Source: Ancylomarina salipaludis
GTDB taxonomy: Bacteria > Bacteroidota > Bacteroidia > Bacteroidales > Marinifilaceae
Reading direction: 5' to 3'
Length of the DNA stretch: 64,000 nt
Assembly (NCBI RefSeq): GCF_004122035.1
Contig: NZ_SAXA01000008.1
Coordinates: 124,001-188,000, forward strand
This document shows, one piece after another, positions 1-8,204 of this stretch. Made by a program: the position numbers and the translations under genes. The notes under the pieces are model-generated. The model saw only the letters and a list, made by a program, of their open reading frames with translations. It did not search any database and was not told where the DNA came from. Positions within the stretch are counted from its first letter, which is position 1. The number at the start of each line of letters is the position of its first letter.

Positions 1-2675
1 AACCCTACTGCCGGATCTAAATTTTTATTAGCCAACAAATCTGAGCTATATTTATGGTATATGTCTACAACTCCTCTTAATTTATTGTTGAACATTGAAA
101 AGTCTAGCCCAAAATTATAGGTCGACGTTTTCTCCCATCTTAACAATGGGTTTGGAGGGCTCATAATAGTTGCTGCCAAATTACTTGTTTTATAATTATT
201 GGACATAGCAGCAATCAAATATGGGCTGGATGACTGATCAACATTTCCATTCACGCCATATGATGCTCTTAACTTTAACATATTAAGCCAATCTGCATCT
301 TTCAAAAACTCCTCATTTGACAGATTCCATGCTGCCCCTAATGACCATAGAGGACGATAACGATATTTCGGATCAGAACCAAAAAGATCAGCTTGATCGA
401 CTCTAACACTCGCATTAAAACTATACTTGTTTAGTAAAGTGTAACCTGCATTTCCATATAAAGAGAAAAACCTGTGTCTTACTTCTCTCACATAATCAGA
501 AGGAGTTAATGTTTGTGAAAACCTATTATACAGCTCACCACTAATGCCACTTGCCAATTTCTGCCAATCCATATATTGGGTCGATAAGATTGTTGCATCG
601 TAACCATACACTTTTGTTCCCTGAGATCGATAGAAGTTTTCTCTCACTTCGGTACCTGCAATTACAGTAAGAGCATGATTTTCACCAAAGTTTTTATCGA
701 AATTAAGCTGATTCCTTAATGTGTAGTTTTTAGCCGTCGTAAATTTAGAATCTAATGCTCCGGCATCGGGGACATAATATTTCAATTTGGTATTTTCCTG
801 TACTGCATACTTGTTAATCAAATTACGCATTTCAAAACTTTCTCTTTCAGAATATCTTTCACTACTTGAATGTATTCTTTCGTATTGAAACTTTGTATTG
901 TACTTTAATCCTTTTAGTAAATGAAAATCTGCATTCACAAACATTCTTAGGTTTTGAGTGTTGTCTTTTGTGAAATCTTTTTCCAGCTCGTCTAGTATGT
1001 TATAGCCAATATCATGCAACCCATCTATTTGTTGAATTTCAGACAAGCGCTTAGGGTTATAATTGTAGTAATTCACTCTGTTTCCATTTTCATCCAATAC
1101 TCTTTCATATGGAAGAATATCTGTCATGCTTTTTAAAGCATCGTGAGACTTACCTTGACTTACAGAAAGATTTGCCCCATACCCTACTGAAAACCAATTA
1201 TACAATTTTATATCATTTTTCAAATAGAAATTATATTTCTCATCGTTATGTGTACGAGTAGTATGTTGGTTTAGTAAGGCATTGGCTGAAAAAATCAAAT
1301 TTGACTTTTCACCTGCTTTCCTAAAACTTAAGTTATATTGTTGCTTTAGTGCATTACGATATACCTCATCGCTATATTGTTTTCGATAGTCGTTCTTTCG
1401 TAGATTATTAATTTCCCGACTAGCTTCCTCCTTAGATAGTTTTCCTTCAGCAACCATTCTATAGTAGTTGTAAACTTTAGAATAAGCAGTCTGATCACGA
1501 TCCAAATTATTGAAATAACTAAGGTTATCTTTTTTATAGGTTGGGTTGTTTTCTAAATAATTAATTTCGTAATCAATAATATCACTAGTTGAAGCATAAG
1601 AAAAGTAATCCATAGCAGGTTTCTCAGTTATCGTGAAATCTGCATTAAAATCAACACTTGTTTCTCCTACTTTTGCTTTTTTTGTAGTTACTACAATAAT
1701 ACCATTAGCAGCTCTAGCCCCATAAATAGAGGCAGCACCAGCATCTTTCAATACAACAACACTCTCAATATCGTTAGGATTAATCGAAGACAAACCACTT
1801 TCAATAGGCAAACCATCAACAACAACCAATGGATTACTATTTACGTTAAAAGAGCCTCTCCCTCGAATCACCATGTCTCCTTTATAAGAGCTTAAACCTG
1901 CCACTTTACCTTCAATAACTGTCGATATATTCGAAACAATTTGGGTTTCTAACTCTTCATTTTTAAGAATAGAATATGATCCTGTAGATCTTTCTTTTGA
2001 GATCGTTTGGTAACCTGTTACAATCACTTCGCTCAATTGACTTTGGTCCACTTTTAAAGTAACATTGATTATCGATTGGTTGGTAACCACTACCTCTTTG
2101 GTTTCCATACCTACAAAAGAAAATACAAGTGTTCCTTCCTTATCAAGAAGAGTCAAACTATAATTACCATCAAGATCTGTAGATACTCCGGAAGTCGTTC
2201 CTTTAACAACCACAGATACACCAGGTAGTGTTACCCCTTCTTCATCTGTAACAATTCCCGAAATCAGCTTTGGGGTCTGTTCTTGATCAGTAACAACCGG
2301 AATCGCTTTCTTTTTACTCTCAGGGTGAATAACAATCACTTTATCCTGAATATTATATCCAAGAGAAGTTCCTTCGAGACACTTATCTAACACATCAATT
2401 ACTGTTGCATTTTTAAAATCTCCTTTCAAGTTAGTAACTCTATTTATATCTGAGGATTTATATAGAACTGTAAACTCAGTTTGTTTACGAATTTCACTAA
2501 ACACCTCTTTTAATTCGGCTCCATTAAGCTCGAAAGAAAGTTTCCCTTGTTCTATGTAATTACCTGTCGCATATACATTGGATGCAACAAGCATAATTAA
2601 AATTAGACTTTTAAGGCAATAAAATATTTTCTTTTTGAACCAATGCCTCATTAGGTTCTGTGAAATTGTTTTCAT
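1..2675 (-). CDS. SusC/RagA TonB-dependent receptor with STN domain (3' end beyond window)
   Basis: This is an outer membrane TonB-dependent transporter whose C-terminal barrel runs off the left edge; about 891 codons are present. I translated the minus strand from the ATG at 2673-2675. It shows a signal peptide ending near VASNVYA, an STN (secretin/TonB short N-terminal) domain at roughly residues 45-105, a carboxypeptidase-regulatory-like domain (ISGIVTDEEGVTLPGVSV, about 125-205), and a plug with the SusC-type stretch GAASIYGARAANGIIVVTTK. The frame is still open at base 1 (LANKNLDPAVG). In this family an STN domain marks receptors that signal to a FecR anti-sigma factor, and fecR and an ECF sigma gene lie directly upstream on the same strand. 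No SusD is visible, but one could lie beyond the left edge. The substrate cannot be read from the sequence. Confidence 0.92.
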   Translation of the reverse strand, partial: MKTISQNLMRHWFKKKIFYCLKSLILIMLVASNVYATGNYIEQGKLSFELNGAELKEVFSEIRKQTEFTVLYKSSDINRVTNLKGDFKNATVIDVLDKCLEGTSLGYNIQDKVIVIHPESKKKAIPVVTDQEQTPKLISGIVTDEEGVTLPGVSVVVKGTTSGVSTDLDGNYSLTLLDKEGTLVFSFVGMETKEVVVTNQSIINVTLKVDQSQLSEVIVTGYQTISKERSTGSYSILKNEELETQIVSNISTVIEGKVAGLSSYKGDMVIRGRGSFNVNSNPLVVVDGLPIESGLSSINPNDIESVVVLKDAGAASIYGARAANGIIVVTTKKAKVGETSVDFNADFTITEKPAMDYFSYASTSDIIDYEINYLENNPTYKKDNLSYFNNLDRDQTAYSKVYNYYRMVAEGKLSKEEASREINNLRKNDYRKQYSDEVYRNALKQQYNLSFRKAGEKSNLIFSANALLNQHTTRTHNDEKYNFYLKNDIKLYNWFSVGYGANLSVSQGKSHDALKSMTDILPYERVLDENGNRVNYYNYNPKRLSEIQQIDGLHDIGYNILDELEKDFTKDNTQNLRMFVNADFHLLKGLKYNTKFQYERIHSSSERYSERESFEMRNLINKYAVQENTKLKYYVPDAGALDSKFTTAKNYTLRNQLNFDKNFGENHALTVIAGTEVRENFYRSQGTKVYGYDATILSTQYMDWQKLASGISGELYNRFSQTLTPSDYVREVRHRFFSLYGNAGYTLLNKYSFNASVRVDQADLFGSDPKYRYRPLWSLGAAWNLSNEEFLKDADWLNMLKLRASYGVNGNVDQSSSPYLIAAMSNNYKTSNLAATIMSPPNPLLRWEKTSTYNFGLDFSMFNNKLRGVVDIYHKYSSDLLANKNLDPAVG

Positions 2676-2730
2676 AAGTTTGTCTTTAGGTTTACATTTT
2701 ATTAATAAAAAATAAGGTGTACTATATCTA

Positions 2731-2752
2731 GGGAAGTGTGCCAGCACTTCCC
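2731..2752. other. Hairpin between fecR and the STN-SusC gene
   Basis: GGGAAGTG and CACTTCCC form a perfect 8-bp stem with a 6-base loop. It lies in the 112-base gap between the fecR stop and the SusC start. On the coding (minus) strand no T-tract follows, so a simple terminator is unlikely. Partial attenuation or an RNA processing or stability element is possible. Confidence 0.5.
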
Positions 2753-2787
2753 CTTTTTCTAAACAAATATTTAATTAATGGATTTTA

Positions 2788-3972
2788 CTATTTATTACTC
2801 ATTTGATGGACCTTTTTAACAAGCACCACATCATCATTCACATAAAACTTAACTGATCTTGTCATTTCTAACAACTGTAAAAGCTGATTCAAATCGTCAT
2901 ATTTTCTTAAAGTACCCGTAAATTCATAGCCCTTTAAATCCTCTGACTCAAAAAATATTTTTAAATCGTACCAACGTGCCAACTCATCCAAAATATCTCC
3001 AAGCTTTTCATCTTCAAACTCAAACAGTCCCATCATCCAATCAATTTCCCGGCTAGCATCAACTTCCCTTACCTCTATATCAGCACTTGTTCCTGTTATG
3101 GCCTGCTCATCAGGTTTAATAATAACCTTTCTTCCAAAACTATTTTCAACTAAAACCTGACCTTCCAACAAAGTTGTATAAATAGCTTCGTCTCCCTGAT
3201 AAGCTTTGATATTAAACTTTGTCCCCAAGACTTTCACTTTTGTTGCCTCAGTTTCCACCACAAAAGGCTTTGATTTATCATGAGTCACATCAAAATAAAC
3301 TTCACCACTAATAGCTACTTTTCTAGAATCTCCTGAAAATTTAACAGGATAAGTGATACTAGATTCAGCATTTAGCCATACCACTGTACTATCAGAAAGC
3401 ACCAACTTAAAATCAGTTCCTCGAGGTATCTTAACAGTATTTAATTGTGTCAATTCGTCTTTCATTTTACTAAAAGCCGAATAATCAACCACTCCTTGTT
3501 TCTTTTTGATTTCACCATCCTTTTCCAGAATACTGACTTCTCCTTCTTTTTCAAAAAAGACTTTCTTTCCAGATGACAATATCAATTCTACTTTTCCTTC
3601 TTTCGCATTAATTAATTTAGCATCGCTTATGGTTTGATAATCGGGAACTCCTGTCAATACAGTAAGCCCAATCCAGCCTGAAGCTATAATTAAGGCCATA
3701 GAAGCTGCAACTTTAATAAAACGCAATTTATTTTTCTTTTCTAAGTTCGTCTGCTTTAAGAACGAATCGAAAGCAGATTGGTAATCTAACTCATTTTGCA
3801 CATCACTTTTCTCTTGTTCTTTATAAAACCGAATGGCTTTCTCATAGTATTTTTGATTTTCAGAAGAAGCCGACAACCAAGAATCAAGCTGCTTCTTTTG
3901 CTCAACACTTAATTGTCCTACAACAGATTCTCTTAAAATCCGCCAATCAATATGGATGTTATTTTTGTTCAT
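2788..3972 (-). CDS. FecR-family anti-sigma factor
   Basis: This 394-residue inner membrane protein probably holds the neighbouring ECF sigma factor inactive until the STN domain of the partner SusC receptor signals across the periplasm. Visible parts are an N-terminal cytoplasmic region (residues 1-85), one membrane segment (about 86-108), a FecR domain (about 185-285, with IPRGTDFKLVLSDSTVVWLN and GEVYFDVTHDKSKPFVVET), and a C-terminal DUF4974-like domain (about 315-385, LGDILDELARWYDLKIFFES). It lies 56 bases downstream of the sigma gene and 112 bases upstream of the receptor gene, all on the minus strand, which is the usual order for these Bacteroidota systems. The length is typical. Confidence 0.93.
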   Translation of the reverse strand: MNKNNIHIDWRILRESVVGQLSVEQKKQLDSWLSASSENQKYYEKAIRFYKEQEKSDVQNELDYQSAFDSFLKQTNLEKKNKLRFIKVAASMALIIASGWIGLTVLTGVPDYQTISDAKLINAKEGKVELILSSGKKVFFEKEGEVSILEKDGEIKKKQGVVDYSAFSKMKDELTQLNTVKIPRGTDFKLVLSDSTVVWLNAESSITYPVKFSGDSRKVAISGEVYFDVTHDKSKPFVVETEATKVKVLGTKFNIKAYQGDEAIYTTLLEGQVLVENSFGRKVIIKPDEQAITGTSADIEVREVDASREIDWMMGLFEFEDEKLGDILDELARWYDLKIFFESEDLKGYEFTGTLRKYDDLNQLLQLLEMTRSVKFYVNDDVVLVKKVHQMSNK

Positions 3973-4028
3973 TGTTATTAGTTAGTAAAGCAAAATTAAA
4001 AATAGGGTGACAGCACAATCATTATTTT

Positions 4029-4607
4029 TTAATAAAATAACTTATCAACAAAGTATGAAACCATTAACACCGGGTAAAACTCCTTTCCCAACACTTCTCT
4101 AAATCTTTTATAGCCCCTTTTCACATGAGTTTTAACCGTATTAATACTAATTTCTAACTCATCAGCGATTTCTTGATATTTCCAATCGCACAGGGTATGA
4201 TATTCCAATACTTTTCGCATTTGACTTGGAAAAGAATCTAGTGTTTCCCGAATTTTATTCTGGAGGTCTCTATCGGGGATAGCATCATATTCGTAGGCAA
4301 ACAAACAAGCTTCTTTCACTTGTTCATGATGCTTGTCTATGATATTGAGTTTCTTTAAACGATTAAAAGACTTATACTTTACACAAGAAAACAGGTAGGT
4401 TTTAATAGTCGTTTCTATATAAGTCCGTCCATGCTTATTCCATAAGTCCAGAAATACTTCCTGTACGATATCTTGTGCTTCGTCTTCATCAAATAAAATA
4501 CCTCTGGCAAACTGTACCAAAGAAGAGTAATAATCACGATACAATTCTTCAAAAAACTCTTTGTTTTTGGGAATTATCTGCAGTTTAAAGTTCTTGTCCA
4601 CGCTCAT
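4029..4607 (-). CDS. ECF-type RNA polymerase sigma factor
   Basis: This 192-residue protein has the two-domain architecture of Bacteroidota ECF sigma factors. Region 2 is near residues 20-90 (FEELYRDYYSSLVQFARGIL and DEAQDIVQEVFLDLWNKH). Region 4 is near residues 115-170 (PSQMRKVLEYHTLCDWKYQE and IADELEISINTVKTHVKRG, a helix-turn-helix). It should direct transcription of the downstream receptor operon and be controlled by the FecR protein encoded next. The gene is first in the sigma-fecR-susC order. No confident promoter was found in its AT-rich upstream region. Confidence 0.93.
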   Translation of the reverse strand: MSVDKNFKLQIIPKNKEFFEELYRDYYSSLVQFARGILFDEDEAQDIVQEVFLDLWNKHGRTYIETTIKTYLFSCVKYKSFNRLKKLNIIDKHHEQVKEACLFAYEYDAIPDRDLQNKIRETLDSFPSQMRKVLEYHTLCDWKYQEIADELEISINTVKTHVKRGYKRFREVLGKEFYPVLMVSYFVDKLFY

Positions 4608-4835
4608 AAATTAGAGTTTGAGCGCCCAAGATAAAATTATCTTTTTGCAAAACAAGGAAGATTTTAAGTCTTGTTGTTCTATTAATACGAATCAAAGGTT
4701 AAGTCACAATAGGAAGGAAAGACACCGTCAGACTTCCGAAAGTATGAATCATTAAACATTTAGTCAATCTAAATTTACAAGCTCTTTGAATATTTGTTTT
4801 TTCGACCAACCAGTTTAATATTGTTTTTACAAGTT

Positions 4836-5095
4836 GGCTCATTCGTGTCGCAGATTCGTCATTTTTTCAAAAAGTCGAGCTTTTCGAGACACGAATGAGG
4901 TAAAAAAGCAAAAAGACGAGCTTTCCGTGTCGAGAATGACCCGTCTTTTCAAAAAGTAGGCTCATCCGTGTCGCAGATTCGTCATTTTTTCAAAAAGTCG
5001 AGCTATTCGAAACGCGAATGGGGCGAAAAAGCAAAAAGACGAGCTTTCCGTGTCGAGAATGACCCGTCTTTTCAAAAAGTCGGCTCATGCGAGCT
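4836..5095. repeat. 123-bp tandem repeat, two full copies and a third start
   Basis: The unit starting GGCTCATTCGTGTCGCAG at 4836 recurs at 4959 (about 8 substitutions), and its first bases recur at 5082, so the period is 123 bp. In copy one, CTCATTCGTGTC and GACACGAATGAG form a perfect 12-bp inverted repeat; copy two has lost part of that pairing. Each unit also holds AAAAGACG paired with CGTCTTTT. The array lies between the terminator of the beta-propeller gene and the start of the sigma gene. No credible reading frame runs through it. Confidence 0.85.
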
Positions 5096-5100
5096 TAGAA

Positions 5101-5131
5101 CAATAAAAGGCCCGGCAATTAGCCAGGCCTT
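5101..5131 (-). terminator. Terminator of the beta-propeller lipoprotein gene
   Basis: On the minus strand AAGGCC, GGC, a short loop, GCC and GGCCTT form a strong hairpin with small bulges, followed by TTTTATTG. It lies 38 bases past the stop codon. Confidence 0.75.
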
Positions 5132-5168
5132 GTGTGAAACTTATATTACCCATACCATTCAGTCAATA

Positions 5169-6137
5169 TCAGTCATCAGCTTTACCCCAGTTGGCATAAA
5201 TATCGTTTTCTGGACTATTTGTTAAATTAATCTGATTAGAACCATCAGCATTCATAACATAGATCTCCATATTACCATCCCGGTTAGTTTCAAAAGCCAT
5301 TTTGTTTCCATCAGGCGACCAGCATGATTGTCCGTCTATAGCTGGATTATAAGTCAGGCGGGTTACATCAGATCCGTCAGCACCCATTAGGTAAACTTCC
5401 CAATTATTATCGCGATAGGAAGAAAAGGCTATTTGATTCCCATCGGGCGACCATGACGAAAATCCGTCAAAAGCTTTATTATTTGTCAGATTAACTTTAT
5501 TTGACCCATCTGTGTTCATGATGTAAACATCTACATTCCCATCACGATTGCTATGATAGGCAATCTTATCACCCTTTGGTGACCAACGTGGATGGGCATC
5601 AAAAGCCCGATTATCAGTTAGTCGTATTTCCCCGGAACCGTCGGCATTCATTGTAAAAATCTCATAGTTCTCTCTGGGGTGTAAGTAATTAAAAATTCTC
5701 ACAAATACGATCTTTTCTCCGTCCGGAGACCAATCTGCCTTCCAGTCTGCTTCCGGACTATCTGTCAAGCGGGTTATTTCAGATCCATCAGCATTCATCA
5801 CGTAGAGATCCCAATTGCCATTACGAAAGCTTGGAAACAAGATCTTTTTTCTATCAGGTGACCAAACTGAAGGACCATCCCATTCCGGATAATTTGTAAG
5901 ACGGGTTTGTTTCGACCCATTGGCATTCATAACATAGACCTCCGGATTTCCATCGCGCCAACTGGTGAATGTAATTTTTGATCCCAAAGGAGACCATACT
6001 TTTCCGGCTTTTAGATTGTTTTCGTCCTGCTCTTGACTGATTTCGATTAGTTTATCCGAATTTTCACTACAGGAGTTGAGGAGTAAAAGTCCTACAAAAA
6101 TTAGGACAACATGGATTAAATTTTGCGTCATTTTCAT
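5169..6137 (-). CDS. TolB-like PD40 beta-propeller lipoprotein
   Basis: This 322-residue protein is an exported lipoprotein made almost wholly of six PD40/TolB-type blades. The signal sequence ends in LLLLNSC with the lipid-bearing cysteine at residue 23. From about residue 47, a unit of about 42 residues repeats (WSPDGxKIxFxSxRDGNxEV followed by YVMNADGSxxTRLT). Such propellers usually act as binding or scaffold domains at the envelope; there is no catalytic motif. The protein lacks the N-terminal domain of true TolB and is not near a tol-pal cluster, so I do not call it TolB. The gene appears to be a single transcription unit with its own terminator. Confidence 0.88.
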   Translation of the reverse strand: MKMTQNLIHVVLIFVGLLLLNSCSENSDKLIEISQEQDENNLKAGKVWSPLGSKITFTSWRDGNPEVYVMNANGSKQTRLTNYPEWDGPSVWSPDRKKILFPSFRNGNWDLYVMNADGSEITRLTDSPEADWKADWSPDGEKIVFVRIFNYLHPRENYEIFTMNADGSGEIRLTDNRAFDAHPRWSPKGDKIAYHSNRDGNVDVYIMNTDGSNKVNLTNNKAFDGFSSWSPDGNQIAFSSYRDNNWEVYLMGADGSDVTRLTYNPAIDGQSCWSPDGNKMAFETNRDGNMEIYVMNADGSNQINLTNSPENDIYANWGKADD

Positions 6138-6451
6138 AATCTTCCCTTCTTTTAATTGATTTTCCTAATCTGCTTTCTATCACATATATGTTTTTCACAA
6201 ACGCAATTATAAAATTAAGGCTTATAGCTAAGAAAATCAATTATAAAGCAGTACCAGACCTTTCTTCGGAACTGAATAATTAAGACTTTCAATAAAAAGA
6301 CTCTCTATTCCTTTTATAATCCTAATAAAGCACTTATTTTTGTGATCCATTTTTATAAGCGTTATTTTGAGCGATATGGCAGATGCTTATTGCAAAACAA
6401 ATCCATCTCCGCAAAGACTAAAACTTTTAATTTAGTTTGTAAGCAAATATC
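6138..6451. promoter_or_regulatory. Divergent intergenic region with a possible queE promoter
   Basis: This 314-base gap separates two divergent genes. On the plus strand TATTTTTG (6335-6342) matches the Bacteroidota -7 consensus TAnnTTTG, with TTTT (6312-6315) 19 bases upstream as a weak -33 element. That would give a leader of about 100 bases for queE. No other structure was seen. Confidence 0.3.
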
Positions 6452-7090
6452 ATGATGAGAGATAAGTACAAAGAAATATTCGAAGCCGGCACCGATTTAC
6501 CTTTGGTTGAGGACTTCTATACCATACAGGGCGAGGGTTACCACACGGGTAAACCAGCCTATTTTATTCGTATTGGCGGTTGCGATATAGGCTGCCGTTG
6601 GTGTGACTCTAAAATTTCGTGGAACCCTAAAGAACATCGATTAATCTCGGTTGAAGAGGTTGTTCGCAAAGCGGTTGAATCACCTGCCAAATCGGTGGTG
6701 GTAACCGGTGGTGAGCCATCGCTATACAATTTGGAACCTTTGTGTACCGAGCTAAAGAAGCACAATATCGAGAATTTCCTGGAAACTTCAGGCGCATACG
6801 AAATCACCGGTGAGTGGGATTGGATTTGTTTATCGCCCAAAGCGAACAAAGCCCCCGTTGCAAGTTCATACAAAAAAGCCAACGAATTGAAGTTTATCAT
6901 TTTCGATTTGGAAAAAGATTTTGCTTTGGCTGAAGAGCATGCCAAACTGGTGGGTGACGATTGTTTGCTTTATCTGCAATCGGAATGGAGCCAATACGTT
7001 CACAATATTAAAGCCATTGTGGAGTATGTGAAGAACAATCCCAAGTGGAATATCTCCTTGCAGTCGCACAAGTTTATGCGTATTCCTTAG
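6452..7090 (+). CDS. queE: 7-carboxy-7-deazaguanine synthase (radical SAM)
   Basis: QueE is a radical SAM enzyme that converts 6-carboxytetrahydropterin to 7-carboxy-7-deazaguanine in the queuosine/preQ0 pathway. The 212-residue product carries the family entry motif FYTIQGEGYHTGKPAYFIRI, followed by the cluster-binding cysteines C44, C48 and C51 in GGCDIGCRWCDSK (CX3CX2C). VVTGGEPSLYNL is the glycine-rich SAM-binding strand. The length is normal for the family. It stands alone here, with no queC, queD or queF beside it, and ends at its own terminator. ATGATG offers two adjacent start codons; the first is used here. Confidence 0.93.
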   Translation: MMRDKYKEIFEAGTDLPLVEDFYTIQGEGYHTGKPAYFIRIGGCDIGCRWCDSKISWNPKEHRLISVEEVVRKAVESPAKSVVVTGGEPSLYNLEPLCTELKKHNIENFLETSGAYEITGEWDWICLSPKANKAPVASSYKKANELKFIIFDLEKDFALAEEHAKLVGDDCLLYLQSEWSQYVHNIKAIVEYVKNNPKWNISLQSHKFMRIP

Positions 7091-7118
7091 GCAGGAAATA
7101 GCCTTTTGAAAATAAAAT

Positions 7119-7167
7119 GACCATGAATCAGAAAGATAAATTTCTCTCTAATTCATGGTCTTTTTTT
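7119..7167 (+). terminator. queE terminator
   Basis: GACCATGAAT (7119-7128) pairs perfectly with ATTCATGGTC (7151-7160), and seven Ts follow. It directly abuts the left end of the hairpin island. Confidence 0.85.
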
Positions 7168-7168
7168 C

Positions 7169-7215
7169 GCTAAAGCCGCTGGGCTCTTACTTTTTTCTTA
7201 GATAAAAAAGTAAGC
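7169..7215 (+). repeat. Island inverted repeat, left arm
   Basis: The 47-bp arm begins GCTAAAGCCGCTGGGCTC and ends in its own hairpin, CTTACTTTTTT/AAAAAAGTAAG. It matches the reverse complement of 8134-8179 except for one substitution and one extra T. Confidence 0.9.
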
Positions 7216-7390
7216 AACCCCGAAGGGCTCATGAGCACATTTGAAATGTAGTTTGCGAATAAAAAATCAAGTCAGCCTGATCCTTGTTTTCTCTTTGATG
7301 GAGAAACTGTGACACGCCCCACGGCAGGCTGACAAAGCCCGCCTAAAACTTTTTAATAAAATAAAATTATAAAAACTATTGTTTTGTTTT

Positions 7391-7531
7391 GGCCTCAGCG
7401 ACGCAGATGGGGTACCCATAGACGAAGAAGACGTATAAAAAAGAATGCTGTTTGAACGAGGAACGAGTGAGTTCATTCTTTTTAGTCTTTGAGTCGTAAT
7501 GGGTCATCGAGCGCTGGAGCCGATGATTTTT
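7391..7531 (+). repeat. 141-bp direct repeat, copy 1
   Basis: The unit starts GGCCTCAGCGACGCAGATGG and ends GCCGATGATTTTT. It is identical to 7992-8132. Internal pairings are ATGGG/CCCAT around GTA, AAAAAGAAT plus GAAC with GTTC plus ATTCTTTTT, and TCATCG/CGATGA. Their number suggests a structured RNA or a protein-binding repeat rather than coding DNA. Confidence 0.92.
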
Positions 7532-7991
7532 ATTCACAATAAAATGTTCATGAGCTCGCTTCGCTCGGTTGTTACTTTTCATCAAGGAAAAGTAAGAGAT
7601 ATAAAAAATAAACCAGACTTCATTTTTTGGCTTGATCCAAAAAACGAAGCAAAAAAAATCAAGGCTGCATAAGACTCTGGGCGATAACTTCAGCTATTAT
7701 AAGTGTAGCCGGGTGATCTCCTCGTTCCTCCTCGGTTGACTTCGTCGATTTCGCAAGCTCAATTCCCGGTTTTACTAATAATAGCTTCGCATTCTTACCC
7801 ATCGTCTTCTGAGGCCAATCTATGCTTAACTGTGAAAATTAAAATATAAGAAAGACTTAAACAGACGGATAAAATCTCTCTCGAAATTATGGTCATTCTT
7901 TTTTTAATCCCTAATTTCGGATTCAAACAAGAAACTGTCAGAACCTAACATTCGTGATTTTTTTTAAGAGGCTATCACTTATTGTAGGGTC

Positions 7992-8132
7992 GGCCTCAGC
8001 GACGCAGATGGGGTACCCATAGACGAAGAAGACGTATAAAAAAGAATGCTGTTTGAACGAGGAACGAGTGAGTTCATTCTTTTTAGTCTTTGAGTCGTAA
8101 TGGGTCATCGAGCGCTGGAGCCGATGATTTTT
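7992..8132 (+). repeat. 141-bp direct repeat, copy 2
   Basis: Identical over 141 bp to 7391-7531 and in the same orientation, 601 bp downstream. It ends one base before the right inverted-repeat arm. Confidence 0.92.
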
Positions 8133-8133
8133 T

Positions 8134-8179
8134 GCTTACTTTTTTATCTAGAAAAAAGTAAGAGCCCAGCGGCTTAAGC
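8134..8179 (-). repeat. Island inverted repeat, right arm
   Basis: This 46-bp arm is the near-perfect reverse complement of 7169-7215. It ends 25 bases before the GTG start of the following dehydrogenase gene, so the island forms that gene's upstream region. Confidence 0.9.
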
Positions 8180-8204
8180 TTAGAAAAAACAAAAAAAACA
8201 AAAC

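Larger units (their letters stand above)
7169..8179. mobile_element. Gene-free hairpin-rich island bounded by inverted repeats (MITE-like candidate)
   Basis: About 1,011 bp without a credible gene is bounded by a near-perfect 46/47-bp inverted repeat and holds two identical 141-bp direct repeats. Other perfect hairpins inside are TTACTTTTC/GAAAAGTAA (about 7573-7595) and CTTC-TTTTTTGG/CCAAAAAA-GAAG (about 7618-7650). A diverged copy of the direct-repeat unit lies in reverse orientation ending near 7814 (GGCCTCAGAAGACGATGGG on the minus strand). Another stem, AGCTATTATTAGT against ACTTATAATAGCT, is nearly complementary. I see no transposase and no clear target-site duplication. It could be a composite of REP/BIME-like elements or a non-autonomous mobile element. 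Confidence 0.5.

Noticed and set aside
4836..5095. CRISPR array
   Set aside because: The units are contiguous 123-bp tandem copies with no unique spacers.
4968..5225. Open frame of 85 codons on the plus strand through the tandem repeat
   Set aside because: It lies within the 123-bp repeat array and the terminator and continues into the 3' end of the lipoprotein gene on the other strand; the encoded text is low-complexity and basic.
5169..6137. Naming the propeller lipoprotein TolB
   Set aside because: It lacks the TolB N-terminal domain and tol-pal neighbours; only the propeller blades match.
6559..6945. 128-codon minus-strand frame opposite queE
   Set aside because: It is a shadow of the queE reading frame, which has all family motifs.
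7267..7585. Two overlapping 69-codon minus-strand frames in the hairpin island
   Set aside because: They run through the direct repeat and its hairpins, have unlikely composition and no ribosome binding site.
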